A DNA stretch of 48,050 bases from Lachnospiraceae bacterium (GTDB lineage: Bacteria; Bacillota; Clostridia; Lachnospirales; Lachnospiraceae): assembly GCA_017418645.1 (NCBI GenBank), contig JAFOND010000070.1, positions 1-48,050 of the forward strand, written 5' to 3'. The notes beneath the pieces were generated by a model, which worked only from the letters and a program-made list of their open reading frames with translations, ran no database searches and was not told where the DNA came from. Below, in pieces: positions 8,909 through 16,807 of this stretch (positions within the stretch are counted from its first letter, which is position 1; each line of letters opens with the position of its first letter). A program made the position numbers and the translations under genes.

Positions 8909-9971
8909 CCGTAAACGGCGGCTTAAGCACGCCGTACTCAGTAACTATGCCGGATATAAGATCCGCGTCGGTAACGTCGAATGCCGGGTTGTAAACCTTT
9001 ATATCTTTGGGAGCCATCCTCTTTTCGTACCAGAGTTCCGTCACTTCCTTCGGATTTCTCTCTTCGATATGTATCTCGTTTCCGTTTCTCGTTGCAGGAT
9101 CTATCGTCGATCTGGGCGCGCATACATAAAACGGAATGTTATATCTCTTTGCGGCCGTTGCAAGAAGCGAGGTTCCGATCTTGTTTGCCGCATCGCCGTT
9201 TGCCGCAATGCGATCCGCTCCCACAAACACTGCGTTTACCCATCCCTTTTTCATTACGGATGCGGACATGTTATCGCAGATCAGAGTTGTGTCTATCCCG
9301 CTTTTCGACAGTTCGAATGCCGTAAGTCTTGCGCCCTGGAGGAGAGGTCTTGTTTCGTCACAGAAAACTTTGATATTAAGCCCCTTTTCTTTTGCGAGAT
9401 ACATAGGCGCGGTAGCCGTGCCGTAGCGCACGGTTGCAAGACGTCCGGCGTTACAATGGGTTATTATCCCGTCTCCGTCTTTTATAAGCGTAACACCGTT
9501 TTCGCCGATCTTTTTACAAGTCTCTATATCCTCTTCATAAATTGATATTGCTTCTTTTTTAAGGACGCTTAAAAATCTTTCCCGAAAATTTTTCTCTTTA
9601 ACCTGTGCTTCTTTTAACAAAACACTTTCCATACGCTTCAATGCCCAGGAAAGATTGACCGCGGTCGGTCTTGCGGAGTCAAGATAGTCTTTTTGGCGCT
9701 TAAATTCAATAATAAAGCTGTCCCTGTCTTCCTCCCTGTTGTTAAGAGAAAGAACATACATGGAAAGCGCTGCAAAGACACCGATCGCAGGCGCCCCACG
9801 GACCTGAAGGAGATATATGGCATCATACATCTCCTTCTCTTCCGTAAGGGATAAGATCTTTACCTCGTTCGGAAGAAGCGTCTGGTCTATTATAAGGACC
9901 GAGTCGCCTTCGTCACTGAGGCGCACCGTATCCAGATTTTTGAATTCTTTGTCAATTGATGATATAGGCAT
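8886..9971 (-). CDS. mtnA: Methylthioribose-1-phosphate isomerase (MtnA family)
   Basis: A 361-residue protein of the eIF-2B alpha/beta/delta-related family. It isomerises 5-methylthioribose-1-phosphate to the ribulose form, and related enzymes act on 5-deoxyribose-1-phosphate. Diagnostic motifs are QVRGAPAIGV (about 56-65), RPTAVNLSWAL (101-111), the catalytic cysteine C173 in THCNAGRLAT, CDETRPLLQGARLTA (204-218) and the catalytic aspartate D253 in VGADRIAANGD. Length is normal. It follows htpG by 30 bases with no terminator, so it should share the CIRCE-controlled transcript. No other methionine-salvage gene (kinase, dehydratase, enolase) is in the window, so the physiological substrate is open. 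A GGAGA site precedes the ATG. Confidence 0.93.
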   Translation of the reverse strand: MPISSIDKEFKNLDTVRLSDEGDSVLIIDQTLLPNEVKILSLTEEKEMYDAIYLLQVRGAPAIGVFAALSMYVLSLNNREEDRDSFIIEFKRQKDYLDSARPTAVNLSWALKRMESVLLKEAQVKEKNFRERFLSVLKKEAISIYEEDIETCKKIGENGVTLIKDGDGIITHCNAGRLATVRYGTATAPMYLAKEKGLNIKVFCDETRPLLQGARLTAFELSKSGIDTTLICDNMSASVMKKGWVNAVFVGADRIAANGDAANKIGTSLLATAAKRYNIPFYVCAPRSTIDPATRNGNEIHIEERNPKEVTELWYEKRMAPKDIKVYNPAFDVTDADLISGIVTEYGVLKPPFTEAIKGIF

Positions 9972-10001
9972 ATCTGTTCTCCGTGCAGTTTACCTTTTGC
10001 T

Positions 10002-12113
10002 TTACTTTGCAAGCAAAAGCATTATCTTATTGGATCTCTTTATGAATTCCGTCATTTCCTCCGGAGCAAGGGGCTTGTTTGAAAGCATCGCAAGGTCATA
10101 AAGCTGGCAGCAGAAATCATTGACATTCTCATTATCTTTATTGTTTAAGATGTACTGCACAAGTTCGTTATCCGCGTTAAGTACAAGGGTCTCTCCGCCC
10201 ATGCCGAACATATTGGGATCCATTCCGGGCGCTGCATACATCTTCATCATATCCTGCATACGGCGAGTCTCTTCGGAAAGAGTTATCATGGATGAGATTT
10301 CCTTGTTCTTAAACTTCTGAACCTTAACATCAAGATTATCTTTTCCGAGAGCCTTCTTAAAGATCTCCGTAAGGGAATCCGTTGTTTCCTTAAGATCTTC
10401 CTCGGATGTCTCTTCCACGGATTCTTCCGTAACATCCGCATCGATTCTAAGGAATCTGTAGTTCGGATTTCTCTGCTCAAGCTGGGTGATGAATGAAGTA
10501 TCGATGTTATGGTCAAGGATAACAGCATTCATGTTCTGCTCTTTGAACATGTTTACATACTGGCTCTGCTGGTTCATATCCGTGACATAGAAGACCTTCT
10601 TCCTCTTATCCGTTTCGTCTTCGTCTTCCATGCGGTCCGGTTCGTCAATATCTTTATCTTCGTCAACGACTTCGGCTTCAACCTTCTCTCCGTTTTCGTC
10701 GGTTGCCTCGCCCGCTTCTTCCTTATTTTCTTCCTCTTTCTTTAAGAGTTCCGGAAGTGTGGTATACTCTCCGTTGATATCCTTAAAGAGGATATAGTCG
10801 TTCATCTTGTCACAGAACTTGTTGTCACGGAGGCAGCCGTATTTAATGAACGGACTAATGTCATCCCAGTACTTCTCATAGCTTTCCTTGTCCGTCTTGC
10901 ACATTCCGGTAAGCTTGTCGGCAACCTTCTTGGTGATATACTCTTCTATCTTCTTAACAAAACCGTCGTTCTGAAGCGCCGAACGGGATACGTTAAGAGG
11001 AAGATCCGGGCAGTCTATAACACCCTTAAGGAGAAGAAGGAATTCCGGAATGACTTCCTTGATGTTATCCGCGATAAATACCTGATTGTTGTAAAGCTTT
11101 ATCGTTCCTTCGATGGTATCGTATTCCATATTGATCTTCGGGAAGTAAAGAATGCCCTTTAAGTTAAAGGGATAATCCATGTTAAGATGGATCCAGAAAA
11201 GCGGCTCCTTATAATCCTTGAAGACTTTACGATAGAATTCTTTATATTCATCATCCGTGCACTCGCTGGGAGATTTTGCCCAAAGCGGAGTTGTGTCGTT
11301 AAGAGGCACCGGACGCTTTACGATCTTAAGTTTGTCCTTTGCGGGAGAAACTTCCACTGTCTCTTTGCTGCCGTCTTCATTCTCCTTTTCTTCCGTCTTC
11401 GCGTCCTCATGTATCTCTTCTATAACGACGTCCGTATCACGCTTGTCTTCTTTATCTATGGTCTCATATTCTTCCGGTGCGCCCTTCTTCGTAAGATAAA
11501 TCTCCGTGGGCATGAAGGAACAGTATTTCTCGATGATCTCACGAACACGGTATTCGTTTGCAAACTCGAGACAGTCCTCGTTAAGATGAAGTGTGATCGT
11601 GGTTCCCACTTCTTTTCTGTCACCGTCCTTCATGGTAAACTCGGTACCGCCGTCACATTCCCAATGAACGGGTGTCGCATCCTTCTGATAGGAAAGGGTA
11701 TCGATATCAACCGTGTCGGATACCATGAACGCGGAATAGAAACCGAGACCGAAATGTCCGATGATCTGATCTTCGTTTGCCTTGTCCTTATATTTTTCAA
11801 GGAAGTCCGTTGCGCCGGAAAAAGCAATCTGATTAATGTATTCCTCAACTTCGTCCGCCGTCATTCCGAGACCGTTATCCGTAAACTTTAAGGTCTTGTC
11901 TTCGGGACTTACTTCTACGCTTATCTTTGCCTTGTAATCCGAAGGAGACTCATACTCTCCCATCATCTCAAGCTTCTTTAATTTTGTGATCGCATCACAT
12001 CCGTTACTTATAAGCTCTCTTACGAAAATATCATGATCGGAATAGAGCCATTTCTTAATGACCGGAAAGATATTCTCGCTTGTGATTGAAAGATTACCTC
12101 TTTTCTCACCCAT
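10002..12113 (-). CDS. htpG: Hsp90 chaperone HtpG
   Basis: This 703-residue ATP-dependent cytosolic chaperone has all Hsp90 regions. The N-terminal GHKL ATPase domain carries RELISNGCDAITKL, FTDNGLGMT and the GHFGLGFYSAFMV lid/glycine motif. The middle domain has YFPKINMEY-type and DLPLNVSRSALQ motifs, with the C-terminal dimerisation domain after that. Acidic linkers occur around residues 205-250 and 475-520. I chose the ATG at 12113 (MGEKRGNLSI) because AAGGAG lies about 10 bases upstream. A longer reading from a TTG at 12149 has no good ribosome binding site and adds a non-conserved tail. A CIRCE operator and strong promoter lie upstream, so regulation by HrcA is expected. mtnA follows. 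Confidence 0.95.
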   Translation of the reverse strand: MGEKRGNLSITSENIFPVIKKWLYSDHDIFVRELISNGCDAITKLKKLEMMGEYESPSDYKAKISVEVSPEDKTLKFTDNGLGMTADEVEEYINQIAFSGATDFLEKYKDKANEDQIIGHFGLGFYSAFMVSDTVDIDTLSYQKDATPVHWECDGGTEFTMKDGDRKEVGTTITLHLNEDCLEFANEYRVREIIEKYCSFMPTEIYLTKKGAPEEYETIDKEDKRDTDVVIEEIHEDAKTEEKENEDGSKETVEVSPAKDKLKIVKRPVPLNDTTPLWAKSPSECTDDEYKEFYRKVFKDYKEPLFWIHLNMDYPFNLKGILYFPKINMEYDTIEGTIKLYNNQVFIADNIKEVIPEFLLLLKGVIDCPDLPLNVSRSALQNDGFVKKIEEYITKKVADKLTGMCKTDKESYEKYWDDISPFIKYGCLRDNKFCDKMNDYILFKDINGEYTTLPELLKKEEENKEEAGEATDENGEKVEAEVVDEDKDIDEPDRMEDEDETDKRKKVFYVTDMNQQSQYVNMFKEQNMNAVILDHNIDTSFITQLEQRNPNYRFLRIDADVTEESVEETSEEDLKETTDSLTEIFKKALGKDNLDVKVQKFKNKEISSMITLSEETRRMQDMMKMYAAPGMDPNMFGMGGETLVLNADNELVQYILNNKDNENVNDFCCQLYDLAMLSNKPLAPEEMTEFIKRSNKIMLLLAK

Positions 12114-12178
12114 TGTTAATTCACTCCTTTTTTCTAAATATTCGGGCAAAACTACCGCCCGTTATTCTCCGAGAAACT

Positions 12179-12207
12179 ATATTACTCCTCCGGTTATGCA
12201 AAGTCAA
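12179..12207 (-). promoter_or_regulatory. Sigma-A promoter of htpG
   Basis: TTGACT (12202-12207) and TATAAT-like TAATAT (12179-12184) are separated by exactly 17 bases on the minus strand. The promoter lies about 65 bases upstream of the chosen htpG start, and the CIRCE palindrome begins 7 bases upstream of the -35 box. Confidence 0.8.
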
Positions 12208-12214
12208 CAAAAAA

Positions 12215-12241
12215 TTAGCACTCTTTTAAAGAGAGTGCTAA
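12215..12241. promoter_or_regulatory. CIRCE operator (HrcA binding site) upstream of htpG
   Basis: A perfect TTAGCACTC-N9-GAGTGCTAA inverted repeat (9-base arms at 12215-12223 and 12233-12241). This is the canonical HrcA operator, normally found at groESL and dnaK operons. Here it sits just upstream of the -35 box of the htpG promoter and 23 bases after the stop codon of the preceding response regulator gene. Confidence 0.95.
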
Positions 12242-12264
12242 CAATCCTGTTCCTATTCCTTTTT

Positions 12265-13143
12265 TCAGATGGTTTTCCAAAGGTATCTTATCAGTTCATC
12301 CTTTGTGGTACTCTTTAAAATATAGCCTTTCGGTCTTAACGCCATAACCCGTTCAACTCCTTCTTTGGTTCCCACTCCCGTCAGGAATACGACCGGTATA
12401 TCCGCCAGTAAGGGCTCGCTCTTTAACATCTCAAAAACCTGGGGTCCGTCCACTATGGGCATCTCGTAATCAAGAAGAATTAGATCCACCCTGTTCTTCA
12501 TAAGAAACGTTATTGCCTGCATTCCTGCAACAACGACGTTTACGTTATATAAATCTTTTAGCCATTCACGGACCATCTTTGCATATGCGGGATCGTCGTC
12601 AACAATAAGTATCTTCTTCTTTTCGCTTACCACCGTAGGCGTAAATCCGGAGCTAGCGGTTTCACCGGAAGTATTGCCCGCAGGAGCTCCATCGACGGAA
12701 GGCGTACCGCCTCCCAAAGGCGCGTTCGCTTTTGCTCCCACTGATTCCCCCTTTTTCAGTTTTTCATAAATATCTTCGACAAGTTCGAGAAGTTTATCCA
12801 TGTCCACCGGGCGATCCACCCAGGTGTCATTAAAAAAAGCCGGGACGTAATTAATGATATCATCGTAATGTTTTCTTTCTCCCAAAAGGATCTTTGTCCC
12901 GCCGCCTTCACGTATTAACTTTTCGGTCTCGGGAAGCATCCTTGAATCCCTGAAACTTACGGATGCATCTCCCGGAAGATACAAAAGAAAAATCTTCGCG
13001 CGTTCAACATTTCCTTTCACCGTTCTCGGATCCTCATCGCAGCTGAACACGAACCATCCGTTTTCCGTGAATTTCTTTTCGATTCCACGTAAAACGATGC
13101 TTTCCTTATCACGAACGATAACGATTCTCTTTTCGATACTCAT
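12265..13143 (-). CDS. Double-receiver response regulator (pseudoreceiver-linker-REC), distal copy
   Basis: A 292-residue protein without a DNA-binding domain. Residues 5-128 look like a receiver fold, but the phosphoacceptor region reads AKIFLLYLPGD and lacks the usual Asp/Met-Pro signature, so it is probably a pseudoreceiver. A flexible Gly/Ala/Ser/Pro-rich linker (135-172) follows. The C-terminal REC domain (176-292) is intact: D182/D183, phosphoacceptor D225 in LILLDYEMP, T255 and K277. It is a paralogue of the protein at 28103-28870, sharing the order of domains and the YEMP...GPQV motif. It is the last gene of the nine-gene signalling operon, 31 bases after the ATPase-less Cache protein, and no terminator precedes the CIRCE site. 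Partner and output are unknown. Confidence 0.75.
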   Translation of the reverse strand: MSIEKRIVIVRDKESIVLRGIEKKFTENGWFVFSCDEDPRTVKGNVERAKIFLLYLPGDASVSFRDSRMLPETEKLIREGGGTKILLGERKHYDDIINYVPAFFNDTWVDRPVDMDKLLELVEDIYEKLKKGESVGAKANAPLGGGTPSVDGAPAGNTSGETASSGFTPTVVSEKKKILIVDDDPAYAKMVREWLKDLYNVNVVVAGMQAITFLMKNRVDLILLDYEMPIVDGPQVFEMLKSEPLLADIPVVFLTGVGTKEGVERVMALRPKGYILKSTTKDELIRYLWKTI

Positions 13144-13174
13144 CTTAAATCTCCTTGATCATAACTAACTTATC

Positions 13175-15451
13175 TTATGCATTTCTTCGCGCGTCGATTA
13201 TATCTGTAACTTTATCGTATAAAAACTTGGAAGCCGCATCCTTAAGCTTTGCATAGTCATCCCTGTATTCTTCGGGGAAGGAATAATCCTTCGTAAATTC
13301 AAATACGTTTTCCATTCTGTCGCAGTCCATATCCTCCGCCGCAGCATAGAGTTCCTCGTAGAATTCTTTTATAATATCTTCATCTGCAACAGGCTTATCC
13401 TCCGCTATATCCTCTTTGGGGAAGATCTTTTCAAGAGGTATGGCAAACTGTCTGTATTCACGAATAAAGCTTTCATGATGCTGCTTTATATAATCTATGT
13501 CATTTCTCTTTCCGGCCTCCTCAAGTCTCGATGCTTCTTCCGCAAGCCCCGGAGCGCCTATGATCCTTGCGGAACTCTTCAGGGCATGAACGCGGACAGT
13601 ATAACTCTTCCAGTCGCTTTCATGGAAGTAACCTTCAAGTTCGTAAGAAATATCGTCCATTGAGTCGTGAAAAACCTGTAAGAGTGTCTTATAGGATTCC
13701 GGCGACCCGCCGTTATTACGGATACCTCTTTCGACATCGAAAAACGTATACTCGGTAAGAGGCAAAAGATCATCCGGTATTACGATCTTATCCAAAGCCT
13801 CCGTTTTCCTTTTTTCTTTTTCAACAAACCGGACTTTTTCCGACGGAAGGAATTTTATGATAAGATCTTCCAACGCATCCGGATCTATCGGTTTATTTAT
13901 ATAATCGTCAAACCCCTCAGCAATATATCTCTCCCTCGCGCCGGATATTGCATTTGCCGTAAGACATATTATCGGAGTTTTTTGATTAATGCATTCGTCG
14001 TTTTCTCTTATGTCATGCAAGACTTCGATACCGTCCTTTCCCGGCATCATATGATCGAGAAAGATGATATCGTATTTGTTTCTCTTTGCGACAAGAACCG
14101 CATCTTCTCCACCGTCCGCGGTGTCGATCCATACTTCGTTTCTCTTTGTAAGATTCTTAAAGACGATAAGATTCATGGGATTGTCGTCCACAACAAGGAT
14201 ATGCGCGGTTGGCGCAAGAAAAGTTTTTTCGACGGATTCCTTATTGTCCTTTTCGGAAAGAACCTTTTCATAGTCCTCTTTGTTTTCCGAAACCGCAAGG
14301 AGTTCGTCTACAAATTCAAGAAGCTTCATTCCCGCGGATTTTATGTTTTCCGAATGTGAAAGGATTGCAGGGTCCCTGCTTTCCCGTATTATCATCTCGT
14401 TAAATCCCAGGACCACATTTATTGGGGTTCTGAGTTCATGGGACATATTGGACAGGAACAGGGATTTGGCCTCATTCTGCGCAACGGCCTTATCCGTAAT
14501 AATGCTTCGTTTTATGATTCCCATCATGATCGCACTTATCATAATTATGATAAGAACTATTATGGCTATTGTTATAAAGACCAGTCTGTTGAGAGATCCG
14601 AGTTCCTGCGAGGAATTCTTTACGGAAATACATCTCCAATCGTCAAGAAAAGGTGCGCAATATACAATATACTTTGTACCCTCATATTCAATGTCAAAGA
14701 AATCGTTTCCGGTTTCCATTATGGTGCTGAAAATAAGCGCCCCAAGACTTCCGTCTTCCTTGCTGTATTCCTTCCCGACTTCATTGATATCGGAATGTGT
14801 GACAACCGTTCCGTCCCCGTCAATAACCATCTCTATATCGGCATTTTCAAATCTTACTATCTCCTCAGTAAGCGTCTGCATCTTGTCCAGGGACACGTCT
14901 ACGGAGATGACACTCTGCTTGTCGCTTAACGTTTTACCTATGGCAAGCATTGTATTTCCGGATTGTACGTCAACATAAGGCTCAAGGATCGTGATCTTCC
15001 CCTTGTTTCCCATGGGTTTTTGATACCAGGGACGGGCTGTGGCATCATAATCTTCCGGCGGGACCCAGTTTGTTCCCGAATAGAATCTTCCGTTTATATA
15101 TCCGTAAAGTCCGGTCATGTTTTCATTTACGGACTTTCTTACGGCAGTGGACTGTGCCACAAGATAGTCCTGAATCTCTTTTTCGGATCTGTTCTCCGCA
15201 AGCATCTCATCAAGAGTATATGCGGCAATATTAACAATATCCGTATTGGTGGAAAGATACTTGTCGAATTCGTCGGCGGATTTACTTGCCGATATCTTTC
15301 CGTCCTTTATTATACTGTTGGTTCTCTCCGTATAGACCATACGGTAAAACAGGACCACAACCGCAATAAAAAACGCTATCACAAAAAAACCCGCCAGATA
15401 TGTTTTCATCAGTGTGCTGTTCCATTTAATCTTTTTTTCTTTAGTGTTCAT
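13175..15451 (-). CDS. Cache-HisKA-REC-Hpt protein lacking a kinase ATPase domain
   Basis: This 758-residue membrane protein has two membrane segments (about 17-38 and 291-313). They flank an extracytoplasmic dCache-like domain that includes ARPWYQ and the later DGDGTVVTHSD motif. A HisKA-like helix pair with H338 (FLSNMSHELRTPIN) follows. The sequence then goes from about residue 390 through a 25-residue charged linker straight into REC (417-535; D422/D423, phosphoacceptor D466, T498, K520). There is no N, G1 or G2 box, so it cannot bind ATP as a standard kinase. An Hpt domain with H622 (VHALKSSARIIG) and a conserved 65-residue C-terminal module (about 688-755) end the protein. It could accept phosphate from neighbouring kinases. 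Gaps are 12 bases upstream and 31 downstream. Confidence 0.85.
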   Translation of the reverse strand: MNTKEKKIKWNSTLMKTYLAGFFVIAFFIAVVVLFYRMVYTERTNSIIKDGKISASKSADEFDKYLSTNTDIVNIAAYTLDEMLAENRSEKEIQDYLVAQSTAVRKSVNENMTGLYGYINGRFYSGTNWVPPEDYDATARPWYQKPMGNKGKITILEPYVDVQSGNTMLAIGKTLSDKQSVISVDVSLDKMQTLTEEIVRFENADIEMVIDGDGTVVTHSDINEVGKEYSKEDGSLGALIFSTIMETGNDFFDIEYEGTKYIVYCAPFLDDWRCISVKNSSQELGSLNRLVFITIAIIVLIIIMISAIMMGIIKRSIITDKAVAQNEAKSLFLSNMSHELRTPINVVLGFNEMIIRESRDPAILSHSENIKSAGMKLLEFVDELLAVSENKEDYEKVLSEKDNKESVEKTFLAPTAHILVVDDNPMNLIVFKNLTKRNEVWIDTADGGEDAVLVAKRNKYDIIFLDHMMPGKDGIEVLHDIRENDECINQKTPIICLTANAISGARERYIAEGFDDYINKPIDPDALEDLIIKFLPSEKVRFVEKEKRKTEALDKIVIPDDLLPLTEYTFFDVERGIRNNGGSPESYKTLLQVFHDSMDDISYELEGYFHESDWKSYTVRVHALKSSARIIGAPGLAEEASRLEEAGKRNDIDYIKQHHESFIREYRQFAIPLEKIFPKEDIAEDKPVADEDIIKEFYEELYAAAEDMDCDRMENVFEFTKDYSFPEEYRDDYAKLKDAASKFLYDKVTDIIDARRNA

Positions 15452-15463
15452 TAAGAAAGCTCC

Positions 15464-16804
15464 TTAAAAGATTATGTCATTTTCGTAAAAAGTAACTTTG
15501 TATTCTTTGGATTCCTCAGTGCAGTCCCATTTGTTTATAACGCGGGAAGTAACCGTATCAACATCGTGATACTCCGCAAGTTCCGGCAAAAGTACAAAAA
15601 ACTGGTTTTTTCTGTTTTGCATTATAACATCGCTTTTCCTGAGAGAATTCCTCAGGATATCAAGAAACCGGTCCGTGGGATATTCCAAAGACGGGTCATC
15701 GTTTTTATACGTTGGATTGATGGAAAAGATCACACAGGCGGCAGGTTTTTTGTTTCTCATATTAAAACGCATAACAAACCTGTAAACATTTCCGAAGGCA
15801 TCCGGGCTAAGAAAAAGCGCACTGTTTCCGATGTTTCTCTCCTGCATTATCTTGAGAACCCTGTCCATTTCTTTCTCCGGGTCGTTCGCAATTTCTTCTC
15901 TGAGTTTTTCCCTGTCGCTGTAGAAAGAATAAGCATGTTTACCGTTTTTCTTTGCCTTATAAAGAGATGTGTCCGCTTTTTCGAAGACGTCTTCATAATC
16001 CCTTCCGTATAAGGGAACGGAAACTGCGCCTACCGAAACCCCCAGAGGGATTCCGTGTCCTTCTCCCATAATAATCGTTGCTTCAAGGGAAAGTTCCGCA
16101 TTAATATTATGCGTAAGAGTGGCAACCCTGGATTCTTCCGTAACTCCCGGAAGGAATACCATAAATTCGTCTCCGCCGATACGGGTCTGTATATCGTTAT
16201 CTCTCGTGTTCTTTCTTACGATATTTGAAAACGCTACAAGAACCTTATCTCCGGCATCATGCCCGAAAAGATCGTTTACAAGTTTAAAGTTGTCAAGATC
16301 AAGGATCATCAGCATTCCTTCCGTATCCCTGACCGCTTCCGAAACCTTTTCCGTTCCGCTTGCCTTGTTTAAAAAACCGGTAAGCTTATCGGTCATAACT
16401 TCTTCGGATAAAGATTCAATCTTCCTGTTATTGCTTATGGCATTAACAATACGTCTTATGGATACGTCTTTTACAAGGGGCTTTCGGATAAAATCCGCTG
16501 CTCCCGCCATGAGTCCCTGTCTTTCTATCTCAACCTCTTCCTCACCGGTTAGAAAGATAACGGGTGTATAGTTTCTTTCCATTTCTTCTTCGAGTTTTCT
16601 AAGCCTGTCAAAGGTTTCAAACCCGTCAAGTCCCTGCATCATAACATCCAGAAGTATAATATCCGGATCGTGTTTATGCATATATTTTAAAAGATCTTCT
16701 CCCGATCGAAGACAGCTTACGCGCATTCCGTCGTCCGTAAGTATCTTCCTTGCGCTCATCAGACTTGTCGCATCATCATCGACTACGGCAATATGAAATT
16801 CCAT
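15464..16804 (-). CDS. REC-GGDEF response regulator, likely diguanylate cyclase, with a second degenerate GGDEF-like domain
   Basis: This 446-residue soluble protein has an N-terminal REC domain (3-125; D9/D10/D11, phosphoacceptor D53 in IILLDVMM, T86, K108). The GGDEF domain (about 133-298) has an intact RIGGDEF active site (210-214) and an RDND inhibitory site (201-204) spaced five residues before it, as in PleD-type cyclases. Phosphorylation should therefore promote synthesis of cyclic di-GMP, with product feedback. The C-terminal part (about 310-446) looks like a second, degenerate GGDEF fold: LRKSD at 388-392 mimics RxxD, and NRKNQFFVLLPE (397-408) occupies the GGDEF position. That copy cannot be catalytic by the usual residues. 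It is the only recognisable output protein in the operon. The gap to the symporter gene is three bases. Confidence 0.85.
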   Translation of the reverse strand: MEFHIAVVDDDATSLMSARKILTDDGMRVSCLRSGEDLLKYMHKHDPDIILLDVMMQGLDGFETFDRLRKLEEEMERNYTPVIFLTGEEEVEIERQGLMAGAADFIRKPLVKDVSIRRIVNAISNNRKIESLSEEVMTDKLTGFLNKASGTEKVSEAVRDTEGMLMILDLDNFKLVNDLFGHDAGDKVLVAFSNIVRKNTRDNDIQTRIGGDEFMVFLPGVTEESRVATLTHNINAELSLEATIIMGEGHGIPLGVSVGAVSVPLYGRDYEDVFEKADTSLYKAKKNGKHAYSFYSDREKLREEIANDPEKEMDRVLKIMQERNIGNSALFLSPDAFGNVYRFVMRFNMRNKKPAACVIFSINPTYKNDDPSLEYPTDRFLDILRNSLRKSDVIMQNRKNQFFVLLPELAEYHDVDTVTSRVINKWDCTEESKEYKVTFYENDIIF

Positions 16805-16807
16805 TAC

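Noticed and set aside
11187..11891. 234-codon plus-strand reading frame inside htpG
   Set aside because: Antisense to a conserved chaperone and without initiation signals.
12114..12149. Longer HtpG N-terminus from a TTG at 12149
   Set aside because: No ribosome binding site suits it and the extra residues are not Hsp90-like; an ATG with AAGGAG follows at 12113.
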